Assembly: GCF_014250515.1 (NCBI RefSeq) | Contig: NZ_CP060202.1 | Coordinates: forward strand, 3,717,001-3,781,000 | Direction: 5' to 3' | DNA from: Hymenobacter sediminicola | GTDB lineage: Bacteria; Bacteroidota; Bacteroidia; Cytophagales; Hymenobacteraceae | Length of the DNA stretch: 64,000 nt | Part shown: piece by piece, positions 52,379 through 60,880 of the stretch | Layout: each line of letters begins with the position of its first letter | Position numbering within the stretch: the first letter of the stretch is position 1 | Translations under genes and position numbers: made by a program | The notes under the pieces: generated by a model | What the model was told of the DNA's origin: nothing | The model's input: only the letters and a program-made list of their open reading frames with translations | The model's database searches: none

Positions 52379-53089
52379 ATGCCACACCTGCTCACTAGCG
52401 CCGCAAGCCGGGGCCTGAAGGATATCGGCTGGCTGCAAAGCAATTTCTCGCTCAGCTTTGGGCCCTACGCCAACCCCGCCCGCAGCGGATTCGGGCTGTT
52501 GCGTGTCTTCAACGACGACTTCGTGCAGCCCGGCAACGGGTTTGGGCTGCATGCACACGCCAACATGGAAATCATTTCGGTGATGCTGGCCGGGCGCATG
52601 AACCACAAGGATTCGCTGGGCTACTCCGAGGAGGTAACAACGGATTGGGTGCAGATTATGAGTGCTGGTAGCGGCCTGCGCCACGAAGAGCACAATATCG
52701 GCGACGACGAGGTGAACTTTCTGCAGATCTGGATTGAGCCCAAGCTGCAGAACGTGACGCCCCGCTACCAGCGCCGCCACTTCCCGGCCGAAAAGCGCCG
52801 CAACCTACTGACCACCATCGTCAGTAATGAGGAAGGCACGGCGCACTGCTGGATCAACCAGAACGCGAAGCTGGCGCTAGGCTACTTTGATGCCGGCCAG
52901 CAACTCACGTATGCCCTGAATCCACTCAACAAAGGCGTATTTATCTTTTTGATGGAAGGCGAGCTGACCGTGAATGGCCAAGCAGTAGCGCAGCGGGAAA
53001 GTATTGGCCTTTGGGAAACTGCTGAGGTGCAGATAGCATGCTCCGCAGAAAGCAAATTCATCCTGATTGAAGCGCCTATCAACCACTGA
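52379..53089 (+). CDS. Pirin family protein (second copy)
   Basis: 236 residues from the ATG at 52379. Metal ligands His58, His60, His102 and Glu104 are conserved (GFGLHAHANMEIIS, GSGLRHEEHN), with the same domain layout as the first pirin; sequence similarity is moderate, so the two are diverged paralogues rather than a fresh duplication. Starts 4 bases after the nitroreductase stop, implying coupled translation. A strong terminator follows. Confidence 0.93.
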   Translation: MPHLLTSAASRGLKDIGWLQSNFSLSFGPYANPARSGFGLLRVFNDDFVQPGNGFGLHAHANMEIISVMLAGRMNHKDSLGYSEEVTTDWVQIMSAGSGLRHEEHNIGDDEVNFLQIWIEPKLQNVTPRYQRRHFPAEKRRNLLTTIVSNEEGTAHCWINQNAKLALGYFDAGQQLTYALNPLNKGVFIFLMEGELTVNGQAVAQRESIGLWETAEVQIACSAESKFILIEAPINH

Positions 53090-53113
53090 GCAATGCGCCA
53101 TGCGCTATGCACC

Positions 53114-53158
53114 AAACTGTCCTGCCGAGGTTCTGCCTCCGCAGGACAGTTTGCTTTT
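53114..53158 (+). terminator. Terminator of the pirin operon
   Basis: AAACTGTCCTGC (53114-53125) pairs with 53141-53152; the stem is extended inside by GAGG/CCTC and followed by GCTTTTA. The remaining 53159-53405 is AT-rich, and I see no gene or clear promoter in it. Confidence 0.8.
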
Positions 53159-53405
53159 ATAGAGGTCCATTTGGACACAGATAGGGCCTGAGTATTTGCA
53201 TTCGAAACGCCGAGTTGAAGCAGGCTTATGTGCGTGCGTTCGGCTGTCAGGCTATATAGTTCAGCTTGTACTATTTCATTGCCACAATTAATTCCTTAAA
53301 TAGTCCTTAACCAAGCCACAACCTGCAGATAATGACGTTACTATAGGCTGCAACTTGGATTTTATTCCGAAATTCGGGGCCAAAGTCGTTTGCTCAATCT
53401 ATAGT

Positions 53406-55853
53406 ATGAAACAAACTTTCCTCTTGCTTGCCCTAAGTCTGGCGGGTCTGGCCAGCCGGGCTCAGAACCTGCCGTACCAGCTACCGCCCAAAGCCATTGC
53501 GACGCTGGCCGAAGCTCCGCCAACGCCGCGGGTCAGCATTTCGCCCAACGGACAGTGGATGCTGATGATGGATGTGCAGGATATGCCGGCCATTGCTGAT
53601 TTGTCGCAGCCGGAGCTCCGGCTGGCCGGCCTGCGCATTAATCCGCGTACGAATGGCCCCAGCCGGGTTAACTATGCCACTACGCTCCGTCTGAAGCGCC
53701 TGCCCGACGGCAAGGAGCTGTTGGTGCAGGGGTTGCCCGCCAACGCCCGCATCAGCGAGGTGAACTGGTCGCCGGACAACTCCCGGATTGCCTTCACGCA
53801 CACCACGGACAACCATATGGAGCTGTGGCTGGCCGATGTATCAGCGGCTTCGGCGCGGTTGGTGCCTAACCTGTTTCTGAACGGCGTGTTCGGCTCTTCG
53901 TACGAGTGGGTTTCGGACAGCAAAAACCTGATTGCACGCGCCATTGTGGGCGGACGCGGCGAGGTGCCCTCGACTTTGGTGCCTCCTACCGGCCCTACCA
54001 TTCAGGAAAACAAAGGCCGCACGGCCGCCGCGCGCACCTACCAAGACCTTCTGAAAAGCCCCGCCGATGAGCGGCTGTTCCAATACTTCGCGCTGGCCCA
54101 AACCGTGCGAGTAGGGGTTGATGGCCGCATGCAGCCGCTGGGCGAGCCGGGCATCATTCAGCAGGCCTCGCCTTCGCCGAATGGCCGCTTCGTGTTGGTA
54201 AAAACGCGCCACCGTCCTTTTTCCTATACGCTGCCCGTGAGCAGCTTCCCGGTGCGGGTAGATGTGCTGAGCATGGAAGGCCCCGTGGTGAAAACCCTCG
54301 ATGACCTGCCGCTGGCCGACAACGTACCCACCAGTTTCGATGCCGCCCCGACGGGCCCACGCGCCCACGGCTGGCGCGAAGACGCTCCGGCAACTGTGTA
54401 CTGGGTAGAAGCCCAAGATGGTGGTGACCCGAAAACCGCCGCTCCCGTGCGCGACAAGATTTTTGCTCTCGCTGCTCCGTTTGAAGGGTCGGCACTGGAG
54501 CTGGCCGCGCTACCGTTGCGCTTCGCCGGAATCTACTGGGGCACCGACAAGCTGGCGCTGGTGGAAGGCTACCGCTGGGCTGACCGCCACGAAACGATGT
54601 GGACGCTTGACTTGGCTACCAAAACCTCGCTCACTGTACTCTTCGACCGGTCGTCGCAGAATACCTACACCGACCCTGGCACGCCTTACCTGACCCGCAA
54701 CGCGCTGGGCCGCTCCGTGCTGGCCACCGATGCGTCCAGCAGCACAATCTACTTGTTTGGCATGGGAGCTTCGCCGGAAGGCGACCGTCCTTTCGTGGAC
54801 GAGTTGAACGTGCGCACGAAGAAAAGCCTACGCTGGTGGCGCTCGGCGGCACCCTACTACGAGGTGCCGCTCACAATTCTGGATGCCGGCAAACGCCAGC
54901 TCGTGACGCGCCGTGAGGCCGTGAACGAGGCCCCCAACTATTTCCTGCGCGACACGCGTGGTGGCCGGTTGGTAGCTCTCACCCGCTTCACCAACCCCTA
55001 CGCTAGCCTCGGCGGCCTGAAAAAGCAGGTGCTCAAATACAAGCGCCCCGACGGCGTAGAGCTGACCGCCAACCTGTATCTACCGCCGGCTTACAAGAAG
55101 GAAGATGGCGCGCTGCCCACGTTGCTGGAGGCCTATCCCGTAGAATTCAAGGATAAGAAGGACGCCGGCCAGGTAAAAGGCTCTCCCTACGCCTTCACGC
55201 GCCTCTCGTGGGGCTCGCCGGTATACTGGGTGACGCAGGGCTACGCGGTGCTGCAGGGCACCAGCATTCCGATTGTGGGCGAAGGCGACAAACAGCCCAA
55301 CGACACGTACACCGAGCAGCTTGTGGCCTCCGCCAAAGCGGCCATCGACGAAGGCCAGCGCCTGGGCGTGGTGGACCCCAAACGCGTGGCCGTAATGGGC
55401 CACAGCTATGGGGCCTTCATGACGGCCAATCTGCTGGCGCACTCGAGCCTGTTTAAAGCGGGTATTGCACGTAGCGGTGCCTACAACCGTACGCTCACGC
55501 CGTTCGGCTTCCAGGGTGAGGAGCGCACTTACTGGCAGGCTTCGGAAGTCTATAACGCTATGTCGCCGTTCAACTACGCCGACAAAATTAAGACCCCAAT
55601 TCTGCTAATTCATGGTGAGGCCGACAACAACTCCGGCACGTTCCCGATGCAGAGTGAGCGGTTTTACAGCGCCCTGAAAGGCCACGGTGCCACGGTGCGC
55701 TACGTAGTGCTGCCTGCCGAGTCGCATGGCTATGCGGCACGCGAGTCCATCATGCACATGCTCTGGGAAATGAACTCGTGGCTGGACAAATACGTGAAGA
55801 ACCCAGCAGCGGCGGAAACCGCCCCGACTGTTACGGAGGCTCCCGGCAACTAG
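53406..55853 (+). CDS. S9 family serine peptidase (glutamyl endopeptidase-like, S9D)
   Basis: 815 residues from the ATG at 53406; signal peptide MKQTFLLLALSLAGLASRA. N-terminal propeller region (about 25-530) begins PYQLPPKAIATLAEAPPTPRVSISP, the typical S9D start. The C-terminal alpha/beta-hydrolase domain has Ser667 in GHSYGAFMT, Asp740 in HGEADNNSG and His774 in ESHGYAARES. These exported peptidases resemble plant chloroplast glutamyl endopeptidase and are common in Bacteroidota. It is separate from the S9A prolyl oligopeptidase at 23627-25801 in sequence and subfamily. A perfect-stem terminator follows. Confidence 0.94.
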   Translation: MKQTFLLLALSLAGLASRAQNLPYQLPPKAIATLAEAPPTPRVSISPNGQWMLMMDVQDMPAIADLSQPELRLAGLRINPRTNGPSRVNYATTLRLKRLPDGKELLVQGLPANARISEVNWSPDNSRIAFTHTTDNHMELWLADVSAASARLVPNLFLNGVFGSSYEWVSDSKNLIARAIVGGRGEVPSTLVPPTGPTIQENKGRTAAARTYQDLLKSPADERLFQYFALAQTVRVGVDGRMQPLGEPGIIQQASPSPNGRFVLVKTRHRPFSYTLPVSSFPVRVDVLSMEGPVVKTLDDLPLADNVPTSFDAAPTGPRAHGWREDAPATVYWVEAQDGGDPKTAAPVRDKIFALAAPFEGSALELAALPLRFAGIYWGTDKLALVEGYRWADRHETMWTLDLATKTSLTVLFDRSSQNTYTDPGTPYLTRNALGRSVLATDASSSTIYLFGMGASPEGDRPFVDELNVRTKKSLRWWRSAAPYYEVPLTILDAGKRQLVTRREAVNEAPNYFLRDTRGGRLVALTRFTNPYASLGGLKKQVLKYKRPDGVELTANLYLPPAYKKEDGALPTLLEAYPVEFKDKKDAGQVKGSPYAFTRLSWGSPVYWVTQGYAVLQGTSIPIVGEGDKQPNDTYTEQLVASAKAAIDEGQRLGVVDPKRVAVMGHSYGAFMTANLLAHSSLFKAGIARSGAYNRTLTPFGFQGEERTYWQASEVYNAMSPFNYADKIKTPILLIHGEADNNSGTFPMQSERFYSALKGHGATVRYVVLPAESHGYAARESIMHMLWEMNSWLDKYVKNPAAAETAPTVTEAPGN

Positions 55854-55875
55854 CAAAAAGCTCCCGACCTTAGTC

Positions 55876-55911
55876 AAGCACCCTGAACATGTCGTTCAGG
55901 GTGCTTTTTTT
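55876..55911 (+). terminator. Terminator of the S9D peptidase gene
   Basis: Perfect 13-bp arms AAGCACCCTGAAC (55876-55888) and complement (55894-55906), then a T run. Confidence 0.9.
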
Positions 55912-56038
55912 ATGTTCTACAGCAGAAAACCTAGCCGCGTGAAGCTGGAGTGTAAGATCATGGCCAACTGGTAACCCAATCCTGACAGTCTGCGTTTTAA
56001 GGCACATAATCAGTTTACTACCTCTAACCTCAGACGTC

Positions 56039-56326
56039 ATGAAAACTCTCAAGATATATGTAGCCATGCTGTCGGCCGTACTTATGCTGGGCAGCACAGT
56101 GGCTTCGCCGGAAGTACATGCCCAGACCAAGAAAAGCTGGAGTAAAAAGGCCAAAGGTGCCGCCATTGGTGGTGGCGCTGGCGCCGCAACCGGTGCAGTA
56201 GTAGGTGGCGGTAAAGGTGCTATTGTAGGCGGCGTAGTAGGTGCCGCCGCAGGTGGCGTTATTGGCCGCAAAAAAGACAAGAAGAAAGACCCGGTACGCT
56301 ACCAGGAATACTCGAAGAAAGACTAG
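56039..56326 (+). CDS. Glycine-zipper (YMGG-like) exported protein
   Basis: 95 residues: signal peptide to about 29 (VASPEVHAQ), a basic stretch (KKSWSKKAKG), a glycine zipper (GAAIGGGAGAATGAVVGGGKGAIVGG and GAAAGGVIG, about 40-76) and a charged tail (RKKDKKKDPVRYQEYSKKD). Similar small proteins with a membrane-associating Gly zipper are frequent in Bacteroidota; role unknown. Monocistronic; the terminator is shared with the convergent arsM. Confidence 0.8.
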   Translation: MKTLKIYVAMLSAVLMLGSTVASPEVHAQTKKSWSKKAKGAAIGGGAGAATGAVVGGGKGAIVGGVVGAAAGGVIGRKKDKKKDPVRYQEYSKKD

Positions 56327-56350
56327 TGCAATTCAAATCGGCGCTAGTTA

Positions 56351-56386
56351 AAAAAGGCCCCGCACCAACTGGTGCGGGGCCTTTTT
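56351..56386. terminator. Bidirectional terminator
   Basis: Perfect 16-bp stem (AAAAAGGCCCCGCACC and complement) with an AACT loop and T runs on both strands, between the convergent genes ending at 56326 (+) and 56405 (-). Confidence 0.92.
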
Positions 56387-56404
56387 ATAGTATAGGACTA
56401 GTGC

Positions 56405-57454
56405 TTAGCAGCCGCATGAAGCAGCCGCCGTGTTGTCGGAAGCTGCGGTGGCCGGAGTCGGGCCGCAGGGGAAGAGGCCGAAGTGCTGCTCCTTGTTGCC
56501 TAGCACCTGGAAGTGGGCGCCGTAGCGCGTGTGGCTCACCATATCGGCGGTGTTGCCGCATACCAGCATGGGCCGGCCGGTTTCGAACAGGTGGTGGTCG
56601 TCGAGGGCGAAGGTGTGGGCGTGGCCGGGAATGGTGCCGTTGTAGATGGCCACCTGGCCGTGGTCTTCGCACCGATCTTCGAGGTCGAGCTTGAAGGCGC
56701 GCACCGTGAGCGAGTAGAACCTGATGTTGCCGACTTTCTGCTCGATTTCGGGGTTGTCGATAGTGAGGCGGCGGCTGGCCGTGAGGCGGTAGTCGCGGAT
56801 GCCGAGGCTGTGCAGCAGGCGCCGGAAATCCTCGGTATAAAGCGCGCCGCTAAGGCACTCGCCGTACAGCACCGGGTCCTGGCGCAGGCTTTCCGGAATG
56901 CGGCGGTCGGCAAACACATCGGCAATATGCAGCTCGCCGCCGGGCTTCAACACCCGGAAAATCTCGCGGTAGGTGGCTTCTTTGTCGGTGCTGAGGTTGA
57001 GCACGCAGTTGCTGACCACCACGTCCACGCTGTTGTCGGCCAGGTCGGCGGTGTGCAGGTCCTCGATGTAACCGTGCCGGAACTCTACGTTGGGCCGGGC
57101 ATAACCGAAACGGGCCGTATGCGCATCAATATGGCGGCGTGCCACGGCCAGCTGCTCCTCGGTCATGTCTACCCCGATAACGTGGCCGGACTCGCCTACC
57201 AGCTTCGAGAGCAAATAAGCGTCGCGGCCGCTGCCCGAGCCCAGGTCGAGCACGGTGCAGCCTTCTACCAGCGGGGGCACAGCCACGCCGCAGCCGTAAT
57301 ATTTTTCCAGCACCTCAGGTTCCAGCTGAGCCAGAATGCGCTTGTGCGCCTCCGGAATATCGTCAGTGCAGCAGGCGTTGGTTTGCAGGTCCTGCTGGGT
57401 TTGCAGCTGGCGGCCGTAGTAGTCCTGAACCTGGTGTTGGGTGAGTTCTTCCAT
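56405..57454 (-). CDS. arsM: Arsenite S-adenosylmethionine methyltransferase
   Basis: 349 residues, cytoplasmic. SAM-binding motif VLDLGSGSGRDAYLLSKL (68-85), NACC near residue 26-29, and the two catalytic cysteines Cys150 (SNCVLNL) and Cys200 (GECLSGAL), 50 residues apart as in known ArsM proteins. The C-terminal domain (about 255-340; ARAFKLDLEDRCEDHGQ, QEHFGLFPCGP) follows the family pattern and the chain ends SCGC. It converts arsenite to methylated, partly volatile arsenicals. No arsR, arsB or acr3 gene is next to it. A -7-like TACATTTA (minus strand, 57462-57469) lies 7 bases before the ATG. Confidence 0.9.
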   Translation of the reverse strand: MEELTQHQVQDYYGRQLQTQQDLQTNACCTDDIPEAHKRILAQLEPEVLEKYYGCGVAVPPLVEGCTVLDLGSGSGRDAYLLSKLVGESGHVIGVDMTEEQLAVARRHIDAHTARFGYARPNVEFRHGYIEDLHTADLADNSVDVVVSNCVLNLSTDKEATYREIFRVLKPGGELHIADVFADRRIPESLRQDPVLYGECLSGALYTEDFRRLLHSLGIRDYRLTASRRLTIDNPEIEQKVGNIRFYSLTVRAFKLDLEDRCEDHGQVAIYNGTIPGHAHTFALDDHHLFETGRPMLVCGNTADMVSHTRYGAHFQVLGNKEQHFGLFPCGPTPATAASDNTAAASCGC

Positions 57455-57491
57455 ACAAGAGTAAATGTAGGCTGTAAATGACGTATCGGCC

Positions 57492-58085
57492 TTATTCCCG
57501 CACCCAGGCCACCTTTTCAGCTAGTGGTTTGCGGATGTTTTTGCCGGGTTGCTGCTGCACATAGCCGAGCGAGAAAAAGCCCAGTAGCCGGTCATCGGGC
57601 CCCAGCCCCAAAAACGGTTTGGCTTCTTCCAGATACGTAATGCCGCCGCTGCCCCAGTAGCCGCCCAAACCATACGCAGTAGCTGAGAGATGCAGATTTT
57701 GCACGGCGCAAGCCACGGCCTCAATTTCCTCTACCTCCGGCACTTCGGCGTGGCGTTTCATGCCAATGGCAATGACGTGGGAGCAGCGCAAGGGGTTGGC
57801 TGCCAGCTTCTCATACTTGCCCTGCTGAAATTTCTCACCGGCCCGCTCCCGGTACAGCGTTGCCTGAAAATCGGCGAGCTTCTGCAAGCCTGCCCCGCTA
57901 AACACCACAAAGCGCCACGGCTCAGTGCGCTTGTGTGTGGGCGCCCAATTGGCATTTTCGAGGAGCTGCTCAATAACACCATCGGGAATGACCTGCCCTG
58001 GCACGAACTGCACAGGCTGAATGCTACGCCGAGCCCGAATAAGACGATTGAATTCTTGGGTATCGAAGGATGTGGGATGCAACAT
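57492..58085 (-). CDS. Nitroreductase family protein
   Basis: 197 residues from the ATG at 58085; the open frame runs further but lacks family similarity. Motifs: LIRARRSIQPVQF (15-27), NANWAPTHKRTEPWRFVVFSG (43-63), CAVQNLHLSATAYGLGGYWGSGG (127-149), GFFSLGY near the end. FMN-dependent reductase of the NfsB-like superfamily, substrate unknown. Its sequence differs clearly from the copy in the pirin cluster. Divergent from the dehydrogenase gene at 58226 over 140 bases. Confidence 0.92.
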   Translation of the reverse strand: MLHPTSFDTQEFNRLIRARRSIQPVQFVPGQVIPDGVIEQLLENANWAPTHKRTEPWRFVVFSGAGLQKLADFQATLYRERAGEKFQQGKYEKLAANPLRCSHVIAIGMKRHAEVPEVEEIEAVACAVQNLHLSATAYGLGGYWGSGGITYLEEAKPFLGLGPDDRLLGFFSLGYVQQQPGKNIRKPLAEKVAWVRE

Positions 58086-58225
58086 GAAGGCGAATGTTGA
58101 TACTGGAGTAAAGAACCTGCGAACAGGAAGTAAGTTGCCTGAGTTGTGGCACAGCCTGAACGTATAATGCGGGCTTTTTGGGGCAATATGCAACCTACAA
58201 CAGTTCTTTTCAGATAGAGTACGGT

Positions 58226-59161
58226 ATGCAGCTTTTCGTTTTTACCACTCTTCACGACACCGCGCGGCAGCTGCTGCGCAGCCAACTACCGGCCGAAGTA
58301 CAGCCGGTATTCCGGCAGGAACTTCCTGCTGATGACCAGCAACCTGCTTTCCAGCGTGCAGACGTGCTATTGGGTAACCCACCTCTGGAATGGTTTGCCG
58401 CCGGCCCGCCTTCCGGCCTCCGGTTCTGGCAGATTGATTCGGCCGGCATCGAGCGGTACCAGGATATAAACGTCAGCTTTCCGGTGGCCAACGTCGGCGA
58501 CTTTTTTGCGTGGCCCTGCGCCGAAACCATTGTAGCGGGCATTCTGGGTTGGTATCGGCATATTCCGGAGCTGGCCGTGCTGCAAAGCCGCCGCGAATGG
58601 GTGGGCGCACCAATTCGGAGCCGCGTGGGGCTGTTACGCAACAAACGGGTGATAATTCTGGGTAGTGGCGCTATTGGGCAGGCCGTGGCCGAGCAGCTGG
58701 CTGGCTTCCGCTGCTACATCAGGTTCTTGGCCCGCACTGACCCTAAGGCGCAGCTGCATTCTACAGAAGAGCTGCTAGCTGCGCTGCCCGAAACCGACGT
58801 GGTAGTAAACTGCTTGCCAGGCAGCGCCGAAAACTTCTTTTCTGCCGAACTGGTGCAGGCGCTGCCCGCACACAGCCTGTATGCCAGCATCGGGCGCGGT
58901 AACACCACCGACGAGCCGGCCCTGGTAGCGGCGCTGCAGGCCGGCCAACTGGCCGGCGCAGTCCTTGACGTAACGGCCCAGGAGCCGCTACCGACTGACC
59001 ATCCTTTTTGGCAGATGCCCAACGTGCTGCTCACCCAGCATAGCGGCGGTGGCCAGCCTCACGAAGACGAAGGCAAGGTAAAAATCCTGCTGCGCAACCT
59101 CCAGCACTTACTACGACAGGAGCCCCTGGAAAACGTAGTGACGCTAAAGAAGGGGTATTGA
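58226..59161 (+). CDS. D-isomer-specific 2-hydroxyacid dehydrogenase (GhrA-like)
   Basis: 311 residues from the ATG at 58226. C-terminal NAD(P)-binding domain with GSGAIGQAVAEQL (about 146-158), catalytic Arg in ASIGRGNTTDEPAL, Glu in TAQEPLPTDHPFW and His in LTQHSGGG, the R-E-H triad of the family. The N-terminal substrate domain is short and divergent (LLGNPPLEWF), as in glyoxylate/hydroxypyruvate reductase A. Probable reduction of glyoxylate or hydroxypyruvate; exact substrate not fixed. Confidence 0.9.
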   Translation: MQLFVFTTLHDTARQLLRSQLPAEVQPVFRQELPADDQQPAFQRADVLLGNPPLEWFAAGPPSGLRFWQIDSAGIERYQDINVSFPVANVGDFFAWPCAETIVAGILGWYRHIPELAVLQSRREWVGAPIRSRVGLLRNKRVIILGSGAIGQAVAEQLAGFRCYIRFLARTDPKAQLHSTEELLAALPETDVVVNCLPGSAENFFSAELVQALPAHSLYASIGRGNTTDEPALVAALQAGQLAGAVLDVTAQEPLPTDHPFWQMPNVLLTQHSGGGQPHEDEGKVKILLRNLQHLLRQEPLENVVTLKKGY

Positions 59162-59238
59162 TTCTGAGCCGCCAAAGCCGGATATAATACTACTCATCAG
59201 TTAACCGCCGAGTACGCCTGGGAAGCAACCCCTGGAAT

Positions 59239-59763
59239 TCAAACGCCTTCGTAGCAGATTTCGGCTATTTCTACCGTTTCCTCCTTCGGGCCCAGCCGCA
59301 ACGACACAATCTGGCCCAGCTGGCAGCCCTGTATTACGCGCGCTATAGGCGCAGTGAAGGCTATTTTGCCGTCCGCCACCGATGCCTCATCAACCCCCAC
59401 AATAGTGAAGCGCCGCTCTGCTCCTGATATGCCGCCGCTACGGGTGCGCAGCATAACGGTAGCACCAAAACGCACTTCCGTTGGAGGCTGGGTGCGGGGG
59501 TCTACTAGCCGGGCACTGGCAATACGGTCATTCAGGGCACTGATGCGGGCATTGTAGATAGTCAGCTGCCGGGTGCGGTCAGCTTCGTTTTCGCGGTTCG
59601 ACTCGGCACGGGCGCGTCCGGTTTCTAAGGCAGTCAATTCGGCACGTAGCTGCTCCAGGCCCTGCGGCGTAACATAGTTGGGAGTGCCCGCAGGCAAGGG
59701 GGCACGTGAAGGCACAATCGGCGCCTCCAGCGAATCGTCTTCTTTGGTAAATGCGCGACTCAT
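59239..59763 (-). CDS. GreA/GreB family transcription elongation factor
   Basis: 174 residues from the ATG at 59763. Starts MSRAFTKEDDSLEAP, a start common to Bacteroidota GreB-like proteins; N-terminal coiled coil about 52-100 (TPQGLEQLRAELTALETGRARAESNRENEADRTRQL) and a C-terminal FKBP-like GreA/GreB_C domain (about 115-174, VRFGATVMLRTRSGG, RFTIVGVDEASVADGKIAFTAPIARVI). The coiled coil enters the RNA polymerase secondary channel. The basic/acidic tip (ENEADR) keeps the acidic residues needed for cleavage. Monocistronic. Confidence 0.9.
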   Translation of the reverse strand: MSRAFTKEDDSLEAPIVPSRAPLPAGTPNYVTPQGLEQLRAELTALETGRARAESNRENEADRTRQLTIYNARISALNDRIASARLVDPRTQPPTEVRFGATVMLRTRSGGISGAERRFTIVGVDEASVADGKIAFTAPIARVIQGCQLGQIVSLRLGPKEETVEIAEICYEGV

Positions 59764-59918
59764 GGCCCTTCCTAACGCAGGGCTGCAGCTAGGGTTATGG
59801 TGCGGCACCGCGTTCCAGACGCACTTTACCACGCCGGTTGCCCGCCCATTAGCACACAGGTATGTAGCCGAGCGCAGGGTCGCGCGGCAGGCTTGCAGCT
59901 AGTTGCTCAATTACTGGT

Positions 59919-60059
59919 TTACTGGCCTGGAATCACGCCCAGCAGGTGCAGAACCCAGCCGAATAAATAGAAGCCCGGAATCAGCAGAATGTAGGCCCAC
60001 CAAGGCAGGTAGCTGAGCCGATTCGCCAGCCCCATTGGTCGTCTTTGTCTGGTCAGCAT
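59919..60059 (-). CDS. Small membrane protein, 46 residues
   Basis: The reading frame MLTRQRRPMGLANRLSYLPWWAYILLIPGFYLFGWVLHLLGVIPGQ (written here in parts: basic N-terminus 1-15, membrane helix about 18-42) runs from the ATG at 60059 to TAA at 59921-59919. The pattern of a basic cytoplasmic N-terminus and one Trp/Tyr-rich membrane helix is coherent and would be unlikely in random sequence of this composition. A longer open frame on the same strand in another phase (59911-60192) looks spurious by comparison. Family not recognised. Met9 is an alternative start. Confidence 0.5.
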   Translation of the reverse strand: MLTRQRRPMGLANRLSYLPWWAYILLIPGFYLFGWVLHLLGVIPGQ

Positions 60060-60211
60060 GGTCGGGAGCCAACGTTAGTGTGTTGACTAAGAGAAGATAC
60101 GCATTTTCACCCCCCATTGTCAAGCCCTCTGGCCGGGCAGAAATCAAACACCTACAGCAACTTCCACACGGCTCATCCGGTACACCGTACACGGCTTATT
60201 CCTCCCTCACC

Positions 60212-60775
60212 ATGACCACGCTCCGCTCCTTCTCCGCTGATAGCGAAACAGCCCTTTGGCACCAGGTGGCCACCGACATGGCCCAGCAACCCGACCTGCT
60301 GGAATACAGCGCCGAACTGCAGCAAAACGGATTCCGCATCCGCTTCGAGCTAGACATTGACCTGGGCGGCGGCTTTGAGGGAGGGTATGAACTCACCTCA
60401 TTCACGGCGACAGTGCCGGGCCAGCAGGCACTGAATTTTGCCCTGCACGAGCAGGACTGGGTGCATGAACTGGGGAAGCTGCTGGGCCTAACGGACGTAG
60501 AACTTGGCGACACAGAACTGGACGATGCCTTCATCATTACGACCAACAACCCGGATGAATTGCGCACGCTCCTTCTCTCCGATCCGGCTGTGCGCCACAC
60601 CCTACTCAAGTATCAGGAGCTGCGCCTTGAGCTGACACCCGCTAGCCACGCCCCCGATGCAGAAGTGCTGCTCACTTTCACCAAGGAACAGGCTCTTACT
60701 GACCCAGGCCAATTGCAGGAAATCTACCACCTGCTCTATCTGCTACTGCAGCAGCTTCAGGTTATGGCCAATTAG
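60212..60775 (+). CDS. Hypothetical cytoplasmic protein
   Basis: 187 residues from the ATG at 60212. Acidic, no signal peptide or membrane segment. N-terminal half with strands around a Gly-rich turn (RIRFELDIDLGGGFEGGYELTSF), C-terminal half helical (DPAVRHTLLKYQELRLEL, IYHLLYLLLQQLQVMAN). Family not recognised. It is 105 bases upstream of the PfkB gene on the same strand; the frame upstream of 60212 overlaps the small membrane gene on the other strand and is not taken. Confidence 0.75.
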   Translation: MTTLRSFSADSETALWHQVATDMAQQPDLLEYSAELQQNGFRIRFELDIDLGGGFEGGYELTSFTATVPGQQALNFALHEQDWVHELGKLLGLTDVELGDTELDDAFIITTNNPDELRTLLLSDPAVRHTLLKYQELRLELTPASHAPDAEVLLTFTKEQALTDPGQLQEIYHLLYLLLQQLQVMAN

Positions 60776-60880
60776 TGCGTACCGTGTAGCGTGCACTACC
60801 TTGGGCGGCCAACCCCGCCCCCAGTTGGCCATATTCCACGGCTGTTCCTTCGGCTTCTCACTACCTATTTTCTCTTCTCC

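Noticed and set aside
59911..60192. 93-codon minus-strand open frame
   Set aside because: Different phase from the coherent 46-residue membrane protein, no hydrophobic segment, Cys/Pro/Gly-rich random appearance.
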